A stretch of DNA of 64,000 nt, taken from positions 101,130 through 165,129 of the forward strand of contig NZ_LMMT01000005.1 of the NCBI RefSeq assembly GCF_001422365.1, given 5' to 3'. This document shows, in pieces, positions 18,331-28,342 of this stretch (position 1 is its first letter; every line of letters begins with the position of its first letter). Position numbers and translations under genes: made by a program. A model generated the notes under the pieces. The model was not told the origin of the DNA and made no database searches. It was given only the letters and a program-made list of their open reading frames with translations. Source of the stretch: Pseudorhodoferax sp. Leaf265 (GTDB lineage Bacteria > Pseudomonadota > Gammaproteobacteria > Burkholderiales > Burkholderiaceae_C).

Positions 18331-19611
18331 TCAGTAGGTCTCCAGGTGCAGCCGCCCCTCGCGCTTGAGCGTCGCGGCGATGCTCTCCCAGTCCAGCCCC
18401 GCCCCCGTGGCGATGTCGCGCAGCGCGAGCACCACGCCCTGCTCCATGCTCTTCAAGCCGCAGACGTAGAAGTGGCTCGCGCCATCCTGCAGCAGCGCGG
18501 CGAGGTCGGCCGCGCGTTCGCGCATGCCGTCCTGCACGTACTTCCGGGGCTGGCCCGGCATGCGCGAGAAGGCCAGGGTGATGTCGATGAAGTCCTTGGG
18601 CAGGCTTTGCAACGGGCCGAAGTAGGGCAGCTCCTGCTGCGTGCGCGCGCCGAAGAACAGCATGAGCTTGCCGCCCTCGAACTTGCCGCTGTTGCGCAGC
18701 CGGCGCCGCCACTCCGTCATCGCGCGCATGGGGGCGCTGCCCGTGCCCGTGCAGACCATCACGAGGTGCGACTTCGGATGGTTGGGCATCAAAAAGCTGC
18801 TGCCGAAGGGACCGACCACCTGCACGGGGTCGCCGACCTTCAGGTCGCAGACGTAGTTGGAGCAGATGCCGCGCACCGGCTTGCCCTGGTGGTCCTCGGC
18901 CACGCGCTTGACGGTCAGCGAGAGGTTGTTGTAGCCCGGCCGCTCGCCGTTGCGCGGGCTCGCCACCGAGTACTGGCGTGGCTGGTGCGGCCGCCCCAGC
19001 GCATCGGTGCCGGGCGGCACGATGCCGATGGACTGGCCCTCCAGCACCGGGAAGGGCATGGCGCCGAAGTCCAGCACCACGTGGTGGGTCTCGCTGGCGA
19101 AGCCGGCCTCGGTGCAGTTGAAGTTGCCGACCACGGTGGCCGTGGTCGGCTTCTTCGGGCTGTAGAGGTTGGTGTAGGCGTGCGCGGCCGACCAGGGCGG
19201 GATGCTGGCGCCGTACTGCGCCGAGTTGAACGCCACGGTGCCGGGCTCGGGCGTGGCCTGCACGGGTGGCGGCGCTGCTGCGGGCACCTCGCCCACGCCA
19301 GCCGCAGCCAGTTGCTCGGGCGTGAGCGCGGGCGGCAGTTCGTCCCAGGTCAGCTGCTCCTCGATGGAGTAGGCGCGCAGCCTGGGCATGCTGCGCCAGT
19401 TGTCGATCGAGCCCGTGGGGCAAGGCGCGATGCAGGCCATGCAGCCGTTGCAGACATCGGCCTTGACCACGTAGTTGCGCTCGTCGTGCGTGATGGCACC
19501 GACCGGGCAGGTGGCCTCGCAGGTGTTGCAGCGGATGCAGATCTCGGGGTCGATCAGGTGCTGCTGGATGACGGCGGCGTCCACGGCCATGTCCATGGCG
19601 GCCTCATCCAA
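18331..19611 (-). CDS. boxA: Benzoyl-CoA 2,3-epoxidase reductase component BoxA
   Basis: A 426-residue iron-sulfur flavoprotein that passes electrons from NADPH to the BoxB oxygenase. Two 4Fe-4S motifs are intact: C25, C28, C31 and C35 ([12 protein letters not shown]), and C54, C57, C60 and C64 ([12 protein letters not shown]). After a proline- and alanine-rich linker (about 95-125) comes a ferredoxin-NADP reductase module with RQYS (212-215, FAD) and VCTGTGSAP (286-294, nicotinamide site). Its start overlaps the boxB stop by 8 nt, fixing both starts and indicating coupling. This is the last gene of the leftward boxC-boxB-boxA operon. Confidence 0.95.
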   Translation of the reverse strand: MDEAAMDMAVDAAVIQQHLIDPEICIRCNTCEATCPVGAITHDERNYVVKADVCNGCMACIAPCPTGSIDNWRSMPRLRAYSIEEQLTWDELPPALTPEQLAAAGVGEVPAAAPPPVQATPEPGTVAFNSAQYGASIPPWSAAHAYTNLYSPKKPTTATVVGNFNCTEAGFASETHHVVLDFGAMPFPVLEGQSIGIVPPGTDALGRPHQPRQYSVASPRNGERPGYNNLSLTVKRVAEDHQGKPVRGICSNYVCDLKVGDPVQVVGPFGSSFLMPNHPKSHLVMVCTGTGSAPMRAMTEWRRRLRNSGKFEGGKLMLFFGARTQQELPYFGPLQSLPKDFIDITLAFSRMPGQPRKYVQDGMRERAADLAALLQDGASHFYVCGLKSMEQGVVLALRDIATGAGLDWESIAATLKREGRLHLETY

Positions 19612-21031
19612 ACCGGACGTATTCGAAGTCGACGGGCTGGCGGTTGATGCCCATCACCGGCGGTGCGATCCAGCCGGCGAACTTGCCCGGGTCGACCACG
19701 CGGCCCATCAGGGACGCCACGAAGGCGAAGTCCTCGGGGGTCGGCAGCCATTCGGCCTTCTTCGCGTTCCACTCGTTCTCGCTGACCACCCGCCCCTCGG
19801 GCGACATTTTGATGCCGGCCAGCGCACCGATCTGGCGGTTGAAGGCCTTGTGCGGCACCGTCAGGCGCGTCGGGATGCCGGCCTTCTCCAGCACCTTGTT
19901 CCAGCGGTTCACGCCGGCCACGGAGTCCTTGATGAAGTCGTCGCGCAGCACCTCGTTGAGTGCGTTGAGCATGGGGACTTCCTTCTCCTGCAGCTGGCCG
20001 TTGACGACTTCCAGCACCTTGTAGGTCTGGCCCTTGAGCTGGTGGTCGTCGGTGCGCTTGCCTTCCTCGTAGCGGCCCTTGAGGCCCGAGCTGTAGAAGA
20101 CGGCTGCGTTGCTCGACTGGTCGGCGCCGAACAGGTCGATGGTCACGCTGTAGTGGAAGTTCAGGTAGCGCTGGATGGTGCCGAGGTCGATGGCACCGGC
20201 CGCGCGCACCTTCTGCGGGTCGTCGGTCTTGAGCTCGTTCATGACGGCCGCCGTGCGCGACAGCACGCGCGAGACGCCGCTCTCGCCCACGAACATGTGG
20301 TGCGCCTCTTCGGTCAGCATGAACTTGGTGGTGCGGGCCAGCGGGTCGAACGCGCTCTCGGCCAGTGCGGAGAGCTGGAACTTGCCGTCGCGGTCCGTGA
20401 AGTAGGTGAACATGAAGAAGGCCAGCCAGTCCGGCGTCTTCTCGTTGAACGCGCCCAGGATGCGCGGGTTGTCCTGGTCGCCCGAGGTGCGCTGCAACAG
20501 CGCCTCGGCCTCCTCGCGGCCATCGCGGCCGAAGTGCTTGTGCAGCAGGTAGACCATGGCCCACAGGTGGCGGCCCTCCTCCACGTTGATCTGGAACAGG
20601 TTGCGCAGGTCGTACATGGAGGGTGCGGTCAGGCCCAGGTGGCGCTGTTGCTCGACGCTCGCGGGTTCGGTGTCGCCCTGCGTCACGATGATGCGGCGCA
20701 GGTTGGCGCGGTGCTCGCCGGGCACGTCCTGCCAGGCCTTCTCGCCCAGGCTGTCGCCGAAGTGGATCTTGCGCTCGGCGTCGCCCGGGTTCAGGAAGAT
20801 GCCCCAGCGGTAGTCGCGCATCTTCACGTGGCCGAACTGCGCCCAGCCCTGCGGGTCCACGCTGACGGCGGTGCGCAGGTAGACCTCGTGGTTGGTCGAG
20901 CCCTCGGGGCCCACGTCGTCCCACCAGTGGATGAAGTTGGGCTGCCAACCTTCGAGCGCGCGCTGCAGCGTGCGGTCTTCGCCCAGGTTGACGTTGTTGG
21001 GGATCTTCTCGCTGTAGTTGATCGTGCTCAT
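19604..21031 (-). CDS. boxB: Benzoyl-CoA 2,3-epoxidase oxygenase component BoxB
   Basis: A 475-residue class I di-iron oxygenase that converts benzoyl-CoA to 2,3-epoxybenzoyl-CoA using O2 and electrons from BoxA. The di-iron ligands known for the Azoarcus enzyme align with a constant offset of two: E122, E152 and H155 (EEGRH), D213, E242 and H245 (EEAHH). The N-terminus [16 protein letters not shown] is typical, and the ATG at 21031 has AGGAG 7 nt upstream; the longer open frame reaches into the gap and the end of boxC. Nineteen bases separate it from boxC. Family and role are clear. Confidence 0.96.
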   Translation of the reverse strand: MSTINYSEKIPNNVNLGEDRTLQRALEGWQPNFIHWWDDVGPEGSTNHEVYLRTAVSVDPQGWAQFGHVKMRDYRWGIFLNPGDAERKIHFGDSLGEKAWQDVPGEHRANLRRIIVTQGDTEPASVEQQRHLGLTAPSMYDLRNLFQINVEEGRHLWAMVYLLHKHFGRDGREEAEALLQRTSGDQDNPRILGAFNEKTPDWLAFFMFTYFTDRDGKFQLSALAESAFDPLARTTKFMLTEEAHHMFVGESGVSRVLSRTAAVMNELKTDDPQKVRAAGAIDLGTIQRYLNFHYSVTIDLFGADQSSNAAVFYSSGLKGRYEEGKRTDDHQLKGQTYKVLEVVNGQLQEKEVPMLNALNEVLRDDFIKDSVAGVNRWNKVLEKAGIPTRLTVPHKAFNRQIGALAGIKMSPEGRVVSENEWNAKKAEWLPTPEDFAFVASLMGRVVDPGKFAGWIAPPVMGINRQPVDFEYVRFG

Positions 21032-21050
21032 GGGGGTCTCCTGGGTGCGT

Positions 21051-22727
<1,677 letters not shown>

Positions 22728-22747
22728 GCTGTCTCCGGTAGGTTAAA

Positions 22748-22836
22748 TGCAAGATACTGCATCTATCGAAAAGCGGTGCATGCATCATTATGCATGTCAG
22801 TGCACGCGTCAAGCCCCGCACAGGTTTTTTTGTGCA
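22748..22836 (-). promoter_or_regulatory. boxC promoter with TGCA (BoxR/BzdR-type) operator boxes
   Basis: Seven TGCA tetramers lie in 89 bp (starting at 22748, 22758, 22777, 22781, 22791, 22801 and 22833). Two pairs, 22748/22758 and 22781/22791, are spaced TGCA-N6-TGCA. On the minus strand TTGACG (22812-22807) and TAATGA (22790-22785) form a sigma-70 promoter with a 16-nt spacer reading into boxC, and four TGCA boxes overlap it. BzdR/BoxR regulators are known to bind TGCA repeats and to release in response to benzoyl-CoA, so repression by promoter occlusion is inferred. Confidence 0.72.
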
Positions 22837-22844
22837 GGCCGGAA

Positions 22845-22859
22845 CGCCGCCAGGCGGCG
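22845..22859 (-). terminator. Hairpin after boxR
   Basis: CGCCGCC-A-GGCGGCG is a near-complete GC palindrome 10 nt past the boxR stop. In the direction of transcription it is not followed by a U-run, so it would at best attenuate read-through from boxR into boxC. Confidence 0.35.
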
Positions 22860-22868
22860 GCAGGGATG

Positions 22869-23783
22869 TCAGGCCAGCGCGGCCTGCACGCTGCTGCGCA
22901 GCAGGTCGAAGGCCTGCTGCAGGCTCTTGGCGCTGGTGTCCACGCGCAGGTCGGCCTTGGAGTAGAAGGCCGCGCGCCCATCCAGGATGCGGCGCAGGTC
23001 TTCCATGGCCTCCTTGCTGGCCGCCATGGGGCGCAGGTCGCCCTGGGCCGCCACGCGGCCCATGTGCTCCTCGGGCGAGGCCTGCAGCCACACCGTGGTG
23101 CAGTGCGCCAGCAGTTCGTTGAAAGTGGCCGGGTCGGAGACGATGCCGCCCGGCGTGGCGATCACCACCTCGCCGTAGATCTGCACGGTCTCCTCGAGCG
23201 CACGGCGCTCATAGCGGCGGTAGGCGTTGGTGCCGTACAGGTCGTGGATCTCGCGCACGCTGCAACCGGCGACCTTCTCGATCTCGCGGCTCAGCTCGAT
23301 GAAGGGCAGGTCCAGCGCCTCGGCCAGCATGCGGCCCAGCGTGGACTTGCCCGCGCCGCGCAGGCCGATCAGCGCGATGCGCCGGCCGCGCCCGGGGTCT
23401 ATGGCGCCCGTGCCCAGCAGCTCGCCGATGGTCACGCGCACGCGCCGCAGGTCGGCCTCGGAGCGGTTCTCCAGCAGCTCGCGGATCAACAGCCACTCGG
23501 GCGAACTGGTGGTCACGTCGCCCACCATCTCGGCGAGCGAGCAGTGCAGGGCCCCCGCCACCTGCTGCAGCACGAGGATGGACGCGTTGCCGATGCCGTA
23601 TTCCAGGTTCGCCAGGTGCCGCTCGGACACCCCGGCCGCCTGCGCCACGGCCTTGCGCGTGAGGCCGCGCCGCGCACGCAGGCTGCGCACGCGCTCGCCC
23701 AATGCCGCCAGCAGCGCGTCGCGCGGCTGCTCCGCCCCTGCAGGCGCCTCGGCCTGTGCCGCGCGCCCCTCCCGCTTGTTCAT
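22869..23783 (-). CDS. boxR: Benzoyl-CoA-responsive regulator BoxR (HTH plus shikimate kinase-like domain)
   Basis: A 304-residue repressor of the BzdR/BoxR type. The N-terminal XRE-like helix-turn-helix spans about residues 25-90 (RGLTRKAVAQAAGVSERHLA) and the C-terminal domain is derived from shikimate kinase, with an intact-looking P-loop GLRGAGKST (140-148). In the characterised relatives this domain binds benzoyl-CoA as inducer. It is encoded between boxC and the divergent catabolic/transport operon, where TGCA boxes flank both promoters. The start ATG at 23783 is preceded by a purine-rich AGGAAAGGG. Family and role are well supported. Confidence 0.93.
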   Translation of the reverse strand: MNKREGRAAQAEAPAGAEQPRDALLAALGERVRSLRARRGLTRKAVAQAAGVSERHLANLEYGIGNASILVLQQVAGALHCSLAEMVGDVTTSSPEWLLIRELLENRSEADLRRVRVTIGELLGTGAIDPGRGRRIALIGLRGAGKSTLGRMLAEALDLPFIELSREIEKVAGCSVREIHDLYGTNAYRRYERRALEETVQIYGEVVIATPGGIVSDPATFNELLAHCTTVWLQASPEEHMGRVAAQGDLRPMAASKEAMEDLRRILDGRAAFYSKADLRVDTSAKSLQQAFDLLRSSVQAALA

Positions 23784-23836
23784 GGCCTGCGCCCTTTCCT
23801 GCCCAGCATTGTCGTTCCCAGGGTAAACACCAAACG

Positions 23837-23900
23837 TGCACTATATTGCTTGACACCCCTTGTCTCAGGTCCTATCGTGCGCCACAAGCACGATATTGCA
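23837..23900. promoter_or_regulatory. Divergent boxR / benzoate-operon promoter region
   Basis: Rightward, TTGACA (23850-23855) and TATCGT (23873-23878) are spaced by exactly 17 nt. The -10 is inside the 8-bp dyad TATCGTGC-N7-GCACGATA (23873-23895). TGCA boxes lie at 23837 and 23897, and ATATTGC is repeated directly at 23843 and 23893. Leftward, a TATAGT -10-like element (23845-23840) could serve boxR. The dyad over the rightward -10 suggests a repressor site in addition to, or bound by, BoxR. Confidence 0.65.
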
Positions 23901-23946
23901 TGTCGCCAGCGCAGCGCAAGCCCGTTGCGCAAGACAAGGAAACACG

Positions 23947-24417
23947 ATGGACCACCAACAGGATTTCCACCGGCAGCTCGCCGGCCTGACCGCGCAGATC
24001 GCCGGCCGGCCGCTGGATGCCGCGCTCGACAGCTGGCTCAACGCCGCCTGGGCGCCGGGCAGCGCCGGCTACGAAGCGCTCAAGGCCGGCTGCCTGGCCG
24101 GCGTCGCCGAAGGCTGGCTGTGCGAACGCGAAGGCGGCGGCATCCGCTATGGGCGTGTGTTCAAGGCCGAAGACGCACTGCACCGTTTCTCGGTCGACGT
24201 GGTCGACATGCAGGACATCGCCGGCCCGCACCACACCCATCCCCAGGGCGAGATCGACCTGATCCTGCCGCTGGACGACGGCGCCACCTTCGACGGCCGC
24301 CCGGCCGGTTGGTGCGTCTACCCACCCGGCAGCGCCCACCGCCCGACCGTGGCCCAGGGCCGCGCGCTGGTGCTCTACCTGCTGCCCGAAGGGCAGATCC
24401 AGTTCACCAAGACCTGA
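23947..24417 (+). CDS. DUF4863 family protein of the box cluster
   Basis: A 156-residue protein of unknown function that recurs in aerobic benzoyl-CoA (box) gene clusters. It has two cupin-like signatures, GPHHTHPQGEIDLILPL and WCVYPPGSAHRPTV, which could place His and Glu residues around a metal, so a cupin-type metalloprotein is plausible but unproven. The ATG at 23947 follows AAGGA; the longer open frame extends into the promoter. It is the first gene of the rightward operon, 4 nt before boxD, so its role is probably in benzoyl-CoA catabolism, perhaps protecting or channelling an intermediate. Confidence 0.8.
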   Translation: MDHQQDFHRQLAGLTAQIAGRPLDAALDSWLNAAWAPGSAGYEALKAGCLAGVAEGWLCEREGGGIRYGRVFKAEDALHRFSVDVVDMQDIAGPHHTHPQGEIDLILPLDDGATFDGRPAGWCVYPPGSAHRPTVAQGRALVLYLLPEGQIQFTKT

Positions 24418-24421
24418 CGCC

Positions 24422-25969
24422 ATGACCGCCCTGCTCCCCAACTTCGTCTCCGGCCGCTGGCAGGCAGGCACCGGCGCCGGCAGCACGCTGCTGGACCCCG
24501 TGCTCGGCACCGCACTCGTGCGCGTGGACGCCACCGGCCTGGACCTGCCGGCCGCCTTCGACTTCGCGCGCCGCCAGGGCAGCGCGGCGCTGCAGGCCCT
24601 CACGTACCGCGAACGCGCGGCCCTGCTCGCCCAGGTCGGCCAGCGGCTGCAAACCCACCGCGAGGCCTACGACGCGATCGCCACGGCCAACTCCGGCACC
24701 GTGAAGAACGACTCGGCCGTGGACATCGACGGCGCGCTGTTCACGCTGGGCCAGTACGCGCGCTGGGGCGAGGCGCTGGGCGATGCCCGCGCGCTGCGCG
24801 ATGGCGAGCCCGTGCGCCTGGCCAAGGAGGCCTTCCAGGCCCAGCACGTGCAGGTGCCGCGGCCGGGCCTGGCGCTGTTCATCAACGCCTTCAACTTCCC
24901 GGCCTGGGGCCTGTGGGAGAAGGCCGCGCCGGCCCTGCTGTCGGGCATGGCCGTGGTCGTCAAGCCGGCCACCGCCACGGCGTGGCTCACGCAGCGCATG
25001 GTGCAGGACGTGGTCGACGCCGGCATCCTGCCCGCGGGCGCGCTGTCCATCGTCTGCGGCAGCTCGGCCGGCCTGCTCGATGCGCTGGAGCCCTTCGACG
25101 TGGTCTCGTTCACGGGCTCGGCCGATACCGCCGCCGTCATCCGCAGCCACCCGGCCCTGGCGCGCCATGCGGTGCGCGCCAACATCGAGGCCGACAGCCT
25201 GAACAGCGCGCTGGCCCTGCCCGACGCCACGCCCGGCACGCCGGCCTTCGACGGGCTGGTGCGCGAGGTGGTGCGCGAGATGACGGTCAAGTCGGGCCAG
25301 AAGTGCACGGCGATCCGGCGCATCCTGGTGCCCGAGGCGGTGTATGGCGCAGCGGCCGAGGCCATCGCCGCCAGGCTGTCCAAGGTCAGCACCGGCAACC
25401 CGCGCAATGCGAGCGTGCGCATGGGCGCACTCGTGAGCCGCGCGCAGTTCGACACGGTGCAACAGGGCGTGGCACAGCTCGCCCGCACGGCCGAGATCCT
25501 GCACGACGGCCGCACCCAGCCGCTGGTCGACGCCGATCCCGCCGTGGCCGCTTGCGTGGCGCCCGTGCTGCTGGGCACGCGCGACGCCGACGGCGCCCAG
25601 GCCGTGCACGACGTGGAGGTGTTCGGCCCGGTCGCCACGCTGCTGGCTTACCGCGATGTGCCGCACGCGCTGGCGCTGGCCCGGCGCGGCCAGGGCTCGC
25701 TGGTGGCCTCGCTGTACGGCGACGACGCGGCACTGCTGGGCCGCAGCGCGCTGGCGCTGGCCGCAAGCCACGGCCGCGTGCACGTGGTCACGCCCGAGGT
25801 GGCGCAGGTGCACACCGGCCACGGCAACGTGATGCCGCAATCGCTGCACGGCGGCCCCGGCCGCGCCGGCGGCGGCGCCGAGCTCGGCGGCCTGCGCGCG
25901 CTGGACTTCTTCCACCAGCGCAGCGCGGTGCAGGCCAGCCCGCCCGTGCTGGCCGCGCTCGGCCTCTGA
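24422..25969 (+). CDS. boxD: 3,4-dehydroadipyl-CoA semialdehyde dehydrogenase BoxD
   Basis: A 515-residue aldehyde dehydrogenase that oxidises the BoxC product to 3,4-dehydroadipyl-CoA with NADP+, feeding beta-oxidation. Catalytic residues are present: N158 in NAFNFPAWG, the general base E256 in ANIEADSLN and the nucleophile C295 in SGQKCTAIRR. The glutamate context and the C-terminus HGGPGRAGGGAELGGLRALD resemble the aldehyde dehydrogenase domain of PaaZ/MaoC fusions, as expected for BoxD. No hydratase domain is attached. It is tightly packed in the rightward benzoate operon. Confidence 0.92.
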   Translation: MTALLPNFVSGRWQAGTGAGSTLLDPVLGTALVRVDATGLDLPAAFDFARRQGSAALQALTYRERAALLAQVGQRLQTHREAYDAIATANSGTVKNDSAVDIDGALFTLGQYARWGEALGDARALRDGEPVRLAKEAFQAQHVQVPRPGLALFINAFNFPAWGLWEKAAPALLSGMAVVVKPATATAWLTQRMVQDVVDAGILPAGALSIVCGSSAGLLDALEPFDVVSFTGSADTAAVIRSHPALARHAVRANIEADSLNSALALPDATPGTPAFDGLVREVVREMTVKSGQKCTAIRRILVPEAVYGAAAEAIAARLSKVSTGNPRNASVRMGALVSRAQFDTVQQGVAQLARTAEILHDGRTQPLVDADPAVAACVAPVLLGTRDADGAQAVHDVEVFGPVATLLAYRDVPHALALARRGQGSLVASLYGDDAALLGRSALALAASHGRVHVVTPEVAQVHTGHGNVMPQSLHGGPGRAGGGAELGGLRALDFFHQRSAVQASPPVLAALGL

Positions 25970-25994
25970 GCCCCCAGAACAGCAGGAGACACCC

Positions 25995-27554
25995 ATGCCC
26001 ACGCCCCCCGACGGTCCTTTCAACTTCGCCGAGCACCTGTTCGCGCTGCACCGCCGGCGCGGCGACCGGCTGGCCTACATCGACGACCGCGGCCCGCTCA
26101 GCTACGCCCAGCTGGAGCAGCGCGCGCGCCGCCTGGCGGATGCGCTGCTGGCGACCGGCCTGCGCCGCGAAGAGCGCGTGCTGCTGCTGATGCTGGACAC
26201 GCACGACTGGCCCGTGAGCTTCCTGGGCTGCCTGTACGCGGGCCTGGTGCCGGTGGCCGTCAACACCCTGCTGACGCCCGCGGACTACGCCTACATGCTG
26301 GAGCACAGCCGCGCCCAGGCTGCGCTGGTCTCCGGTGCGCTGCTGCCCGCGCTGCAAGCCGGCATGGAGACCGCCCGCCACGAACTGCACACCACCATCG
26401 TCTCGCAGCCCGTCGGGACACTGGCGGCCGGCGCGCTGGAGTTCGAGGCCGCATTGGCCGCTGCGCAGCCCGCGCCTGCGCCCGCACCGACCACCGGCGA
26501 CGAGCCCGGCTTCTGGCTCTACTCCTCGGGCTCCACCGGCCGGCCCAAGGGCACGGTGCACACCCAGCGCAACCTGTGGTGGACCGCCGAGCTCTACGGC
26601 AAGGGCGTGCTGGCGCTGACCGACAAGGACGTGTGCTTCTCCGCCGCCAAGCTGTACTTCGCCTACGGCCTGGGCAATGCGCTGACGTTCCCGCTCTCGG
26701 TCGGCGCCTGCGTGGTGCTGATGGCCGAGCGGCCCACGCCCGACGCGGTGTTCAAGCGCTGGACCGAACTGCAGTGCAGGCCCACGGTGTTCTTCGGCGC
26801 GCCCACGGGCTTTGCCGGCATGCTGGCCTCGCCGCGGCTGCCGCAGCGCGCCGACGTGGCGCTGCGCATGTGCTCCTCGGCCGGCGAGGCGCTGCCGGCC
26901 GAGATCGCCGAGCGCTTCAAGGCCCGCTTCGGCGTGGACATCGTCGACGGCATCGGCTCCACCGAGATGCTGCACGTGTTCCTGTCGAACCGGCCCGACG
27001 ACGTGCGCTATGGCACCACCGGCAAGCCCGTGCCGGGCTACGACATCGAACTGCGCGGCGAAGACGGGGCGCCGGTGGCCGTGGGTGAGGTCGGCGACCT
27101 CTACATCCGCGGGCCCAGCGCCGCGCTGATGTACTGGGGCAACCGCGACAAGACGCGCGAGACCTTCCAGGGCGGCTGGACCAAGAGCGGCGACAAGTAC
27201 GTGCGTGACGGCGATGGCTACTACACCTACGCGGGCCGCAGCGACGACATGCTCAAGGTCAGCGGCATCTACGTGTCGCCGTTCGAGGTCGAGTCCACGC
27301 TGATGCAGCACCCCAGCGTGCTGGAGGCCGCCGTGATCGGCACGCCCGACGCCGATGGCCTCACGCGCACCAAGGCCTTCGTGGTGCTCAAGGACGGCCA
27401 GCAGGCCGACGAGGAGCAGCTCAAGGCCTTCGTCAAGGAGCGCCTGGCGCCCTACAAGTACCCGCGCCAGATCGCCTTCCTCGCCGAGCTGCCGAAGACG
27501 GCGACCGGCAAGATCCAGCGCTTTCGGCTGCGCGAGCAGGAAGCCAGGCTGTGA
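25995..27554 (+). CDS. bclA: Benzoate-CoA ligase
   Basis: A 519-residue AMP-forming acyl-CoA synthetase of the benzoate-CoA ligase family, which makes benzoyl-CoA from benzoate, ATP and CoA, the substrate for BoxA/B. The P-loop YSSGSTGRPKG lies at about 176-186, GIGSTEML is the adenine-contacting motif, YAGRSDDMLKVSG is the hinge, and the adenylation lysine is K506 in TATGKIQR. The length matches the family. It sits 25 nt after boxD and overlaps the following hydrolase gene by 4 nt. Benzoate is the expected substrate from context; halo- or amino-benzoates are possible. Confidence 0.93.
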   Translation: MPTPPDGPFNFAEHLFALHRRRGDRLAYIDDRGPLSYAQLEQRARRLADALLATGLRREERVLLLMLDTHDWPVSFLGCLYAGLVPVAVNTLLTPADYAYMLEHSRAQAALVSGALLPALQAGMETARHELHTTIVSQPVGTLAAGALEFEAALAAAQPAPAPAPTTGDEPGFWLYSSGSTGRPKGTVHTQRNLWWTAELYGKGVLALTDKDVCFSAAKLYFAYGLGNALTFPLSVGACVVLMAERPTPDAVFKRWTELQCRPTVFFGAPTGFAGMLASPRLPQRADVALRMCSSAGEALPAEIAERFKARFGVDIVDGIGSTEMLHVFLSNRPDDVRYGTTGKPVPGYDIELRGEDGAPVAVGEVGDLYIRGPSAALMYWGNRDKTRETFQGGWTKSGDKYVRDGDGYYTYAGRSDDMLKVSGIYVSPFEVESTLMQHPSVLEAAVIGTPDADGLTRTKAFVVLKDGQQADEEQLKAFVKERLAPYKYPRQIAFLAELPKTATGKIQRFRLREQEARL

Positions 27555-28342
27555 GCGACAGCGTCGCCATCGACTGGCGCGGCCGCCGCGTCGAGATCGA
27601 GCTCGCCTGGCTGCCCGCCGCGCAGCCCAAGGCACCGCTGCTGGTGTTCCTGCACGAGGGCCTGGGCTCGCTGTCGATGTGGAAGGACTTCCCCGCGCGC
27701 CTGTGCCAGGCCGTGGGTGCGCGCGGCCTGGTGTTCTCGCGCCCGGGCTACGGCCGCTCCACGCCGCGCGCCGAGGACGAAACCTGGGGCCTGGACTTCA
27801 TGCACCGCCAGGCCGACGAGGTGCTGCCCGCGCTGCTCGATGCGCTTGACGTGTCGCAGCCGGCCTGGCTGTTCGGCCACAGCGACGGCGGCTCCATCGC
27901 ACTGCTGCACGCCGCCAGCCACCCGGCGCGCGTGGCCGGCCTGGTGCTGCTGGCGCCGCACATCTTCGTCGAGGACATCACGCTGGCCAACATCCGCCGC
28001 GCGCGCGAGGACTACGAACACGGCAGCCTGCGCGCAGGCCTGGCGCGCCACCACGACGACCCCGATTCGGCCTTCTGGGGCTGGAACCGCATCTGGCTGC
28101 ACCCGCCCTTCGCGCGTTGGAACATCACCGACGCGTTGGCTGCGATCCGATGCCCGGTGCTGGCCATCCAGGGCCTGGACGATGCCTACGGCACGCTGGC
28201 CCAGGTCCGCGGCATCGCCGAGGGCGTGCCCGGCACCGAACTGCTCGAGCTGCCGCAGTGCGGCCATTCCCCGCACCGCGATCAGCCCGAGCAGGTGATC
28301 GCCGCGACGAACGCATTCATTCACCACCGGAGACAACGATGA
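27551..28342 (+). CDS. Alpha/beta hydrolase of the benzoate operon
   Basis: A 263-residue single-domain alpha/beta hydrolase. The nucleophile elbow is GHSDGGS (S111), the acid is probably in GLDDAYGTLAQ, and the base is the histidine in LPQCGHSPHRDQPEQ; HEGLGSLSMWKDFP forms the oxyanion region. The GTG start overlaps the ligase stop (GTGA), so it is translationally coupled. Similar hydrolases accompany box and 4-hydroxybenzoyl-CoA loci and may act as proofreading thioesterases or ester hydrolases that release the aromatic acid. Which applies here cannot be told from sequence. Confidence 0.85.
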   Translation: MSDSVAIDWRGRRVEIELAWLPAAQPKAPLLVFLHEGLGSLSMWKDFPARLCQAVGARGLVFSRPGYGRSTPRAEDETWGLDFMHRQADEVLPALLDALDVSQPAWLFGHSDGGSIALLHAASHPARVAGLVLLAPHIFVEDITLANIRRAREDYEHGSLRAGLARHHDDPDSAFWGWNRIWLHPPFARWNITDALAAIRCPVLAIQGLDDAYGTLAQVRGIAEGVPGTELLELPQCGHSPHRDQPEQVIAATNAFIHHRRQR

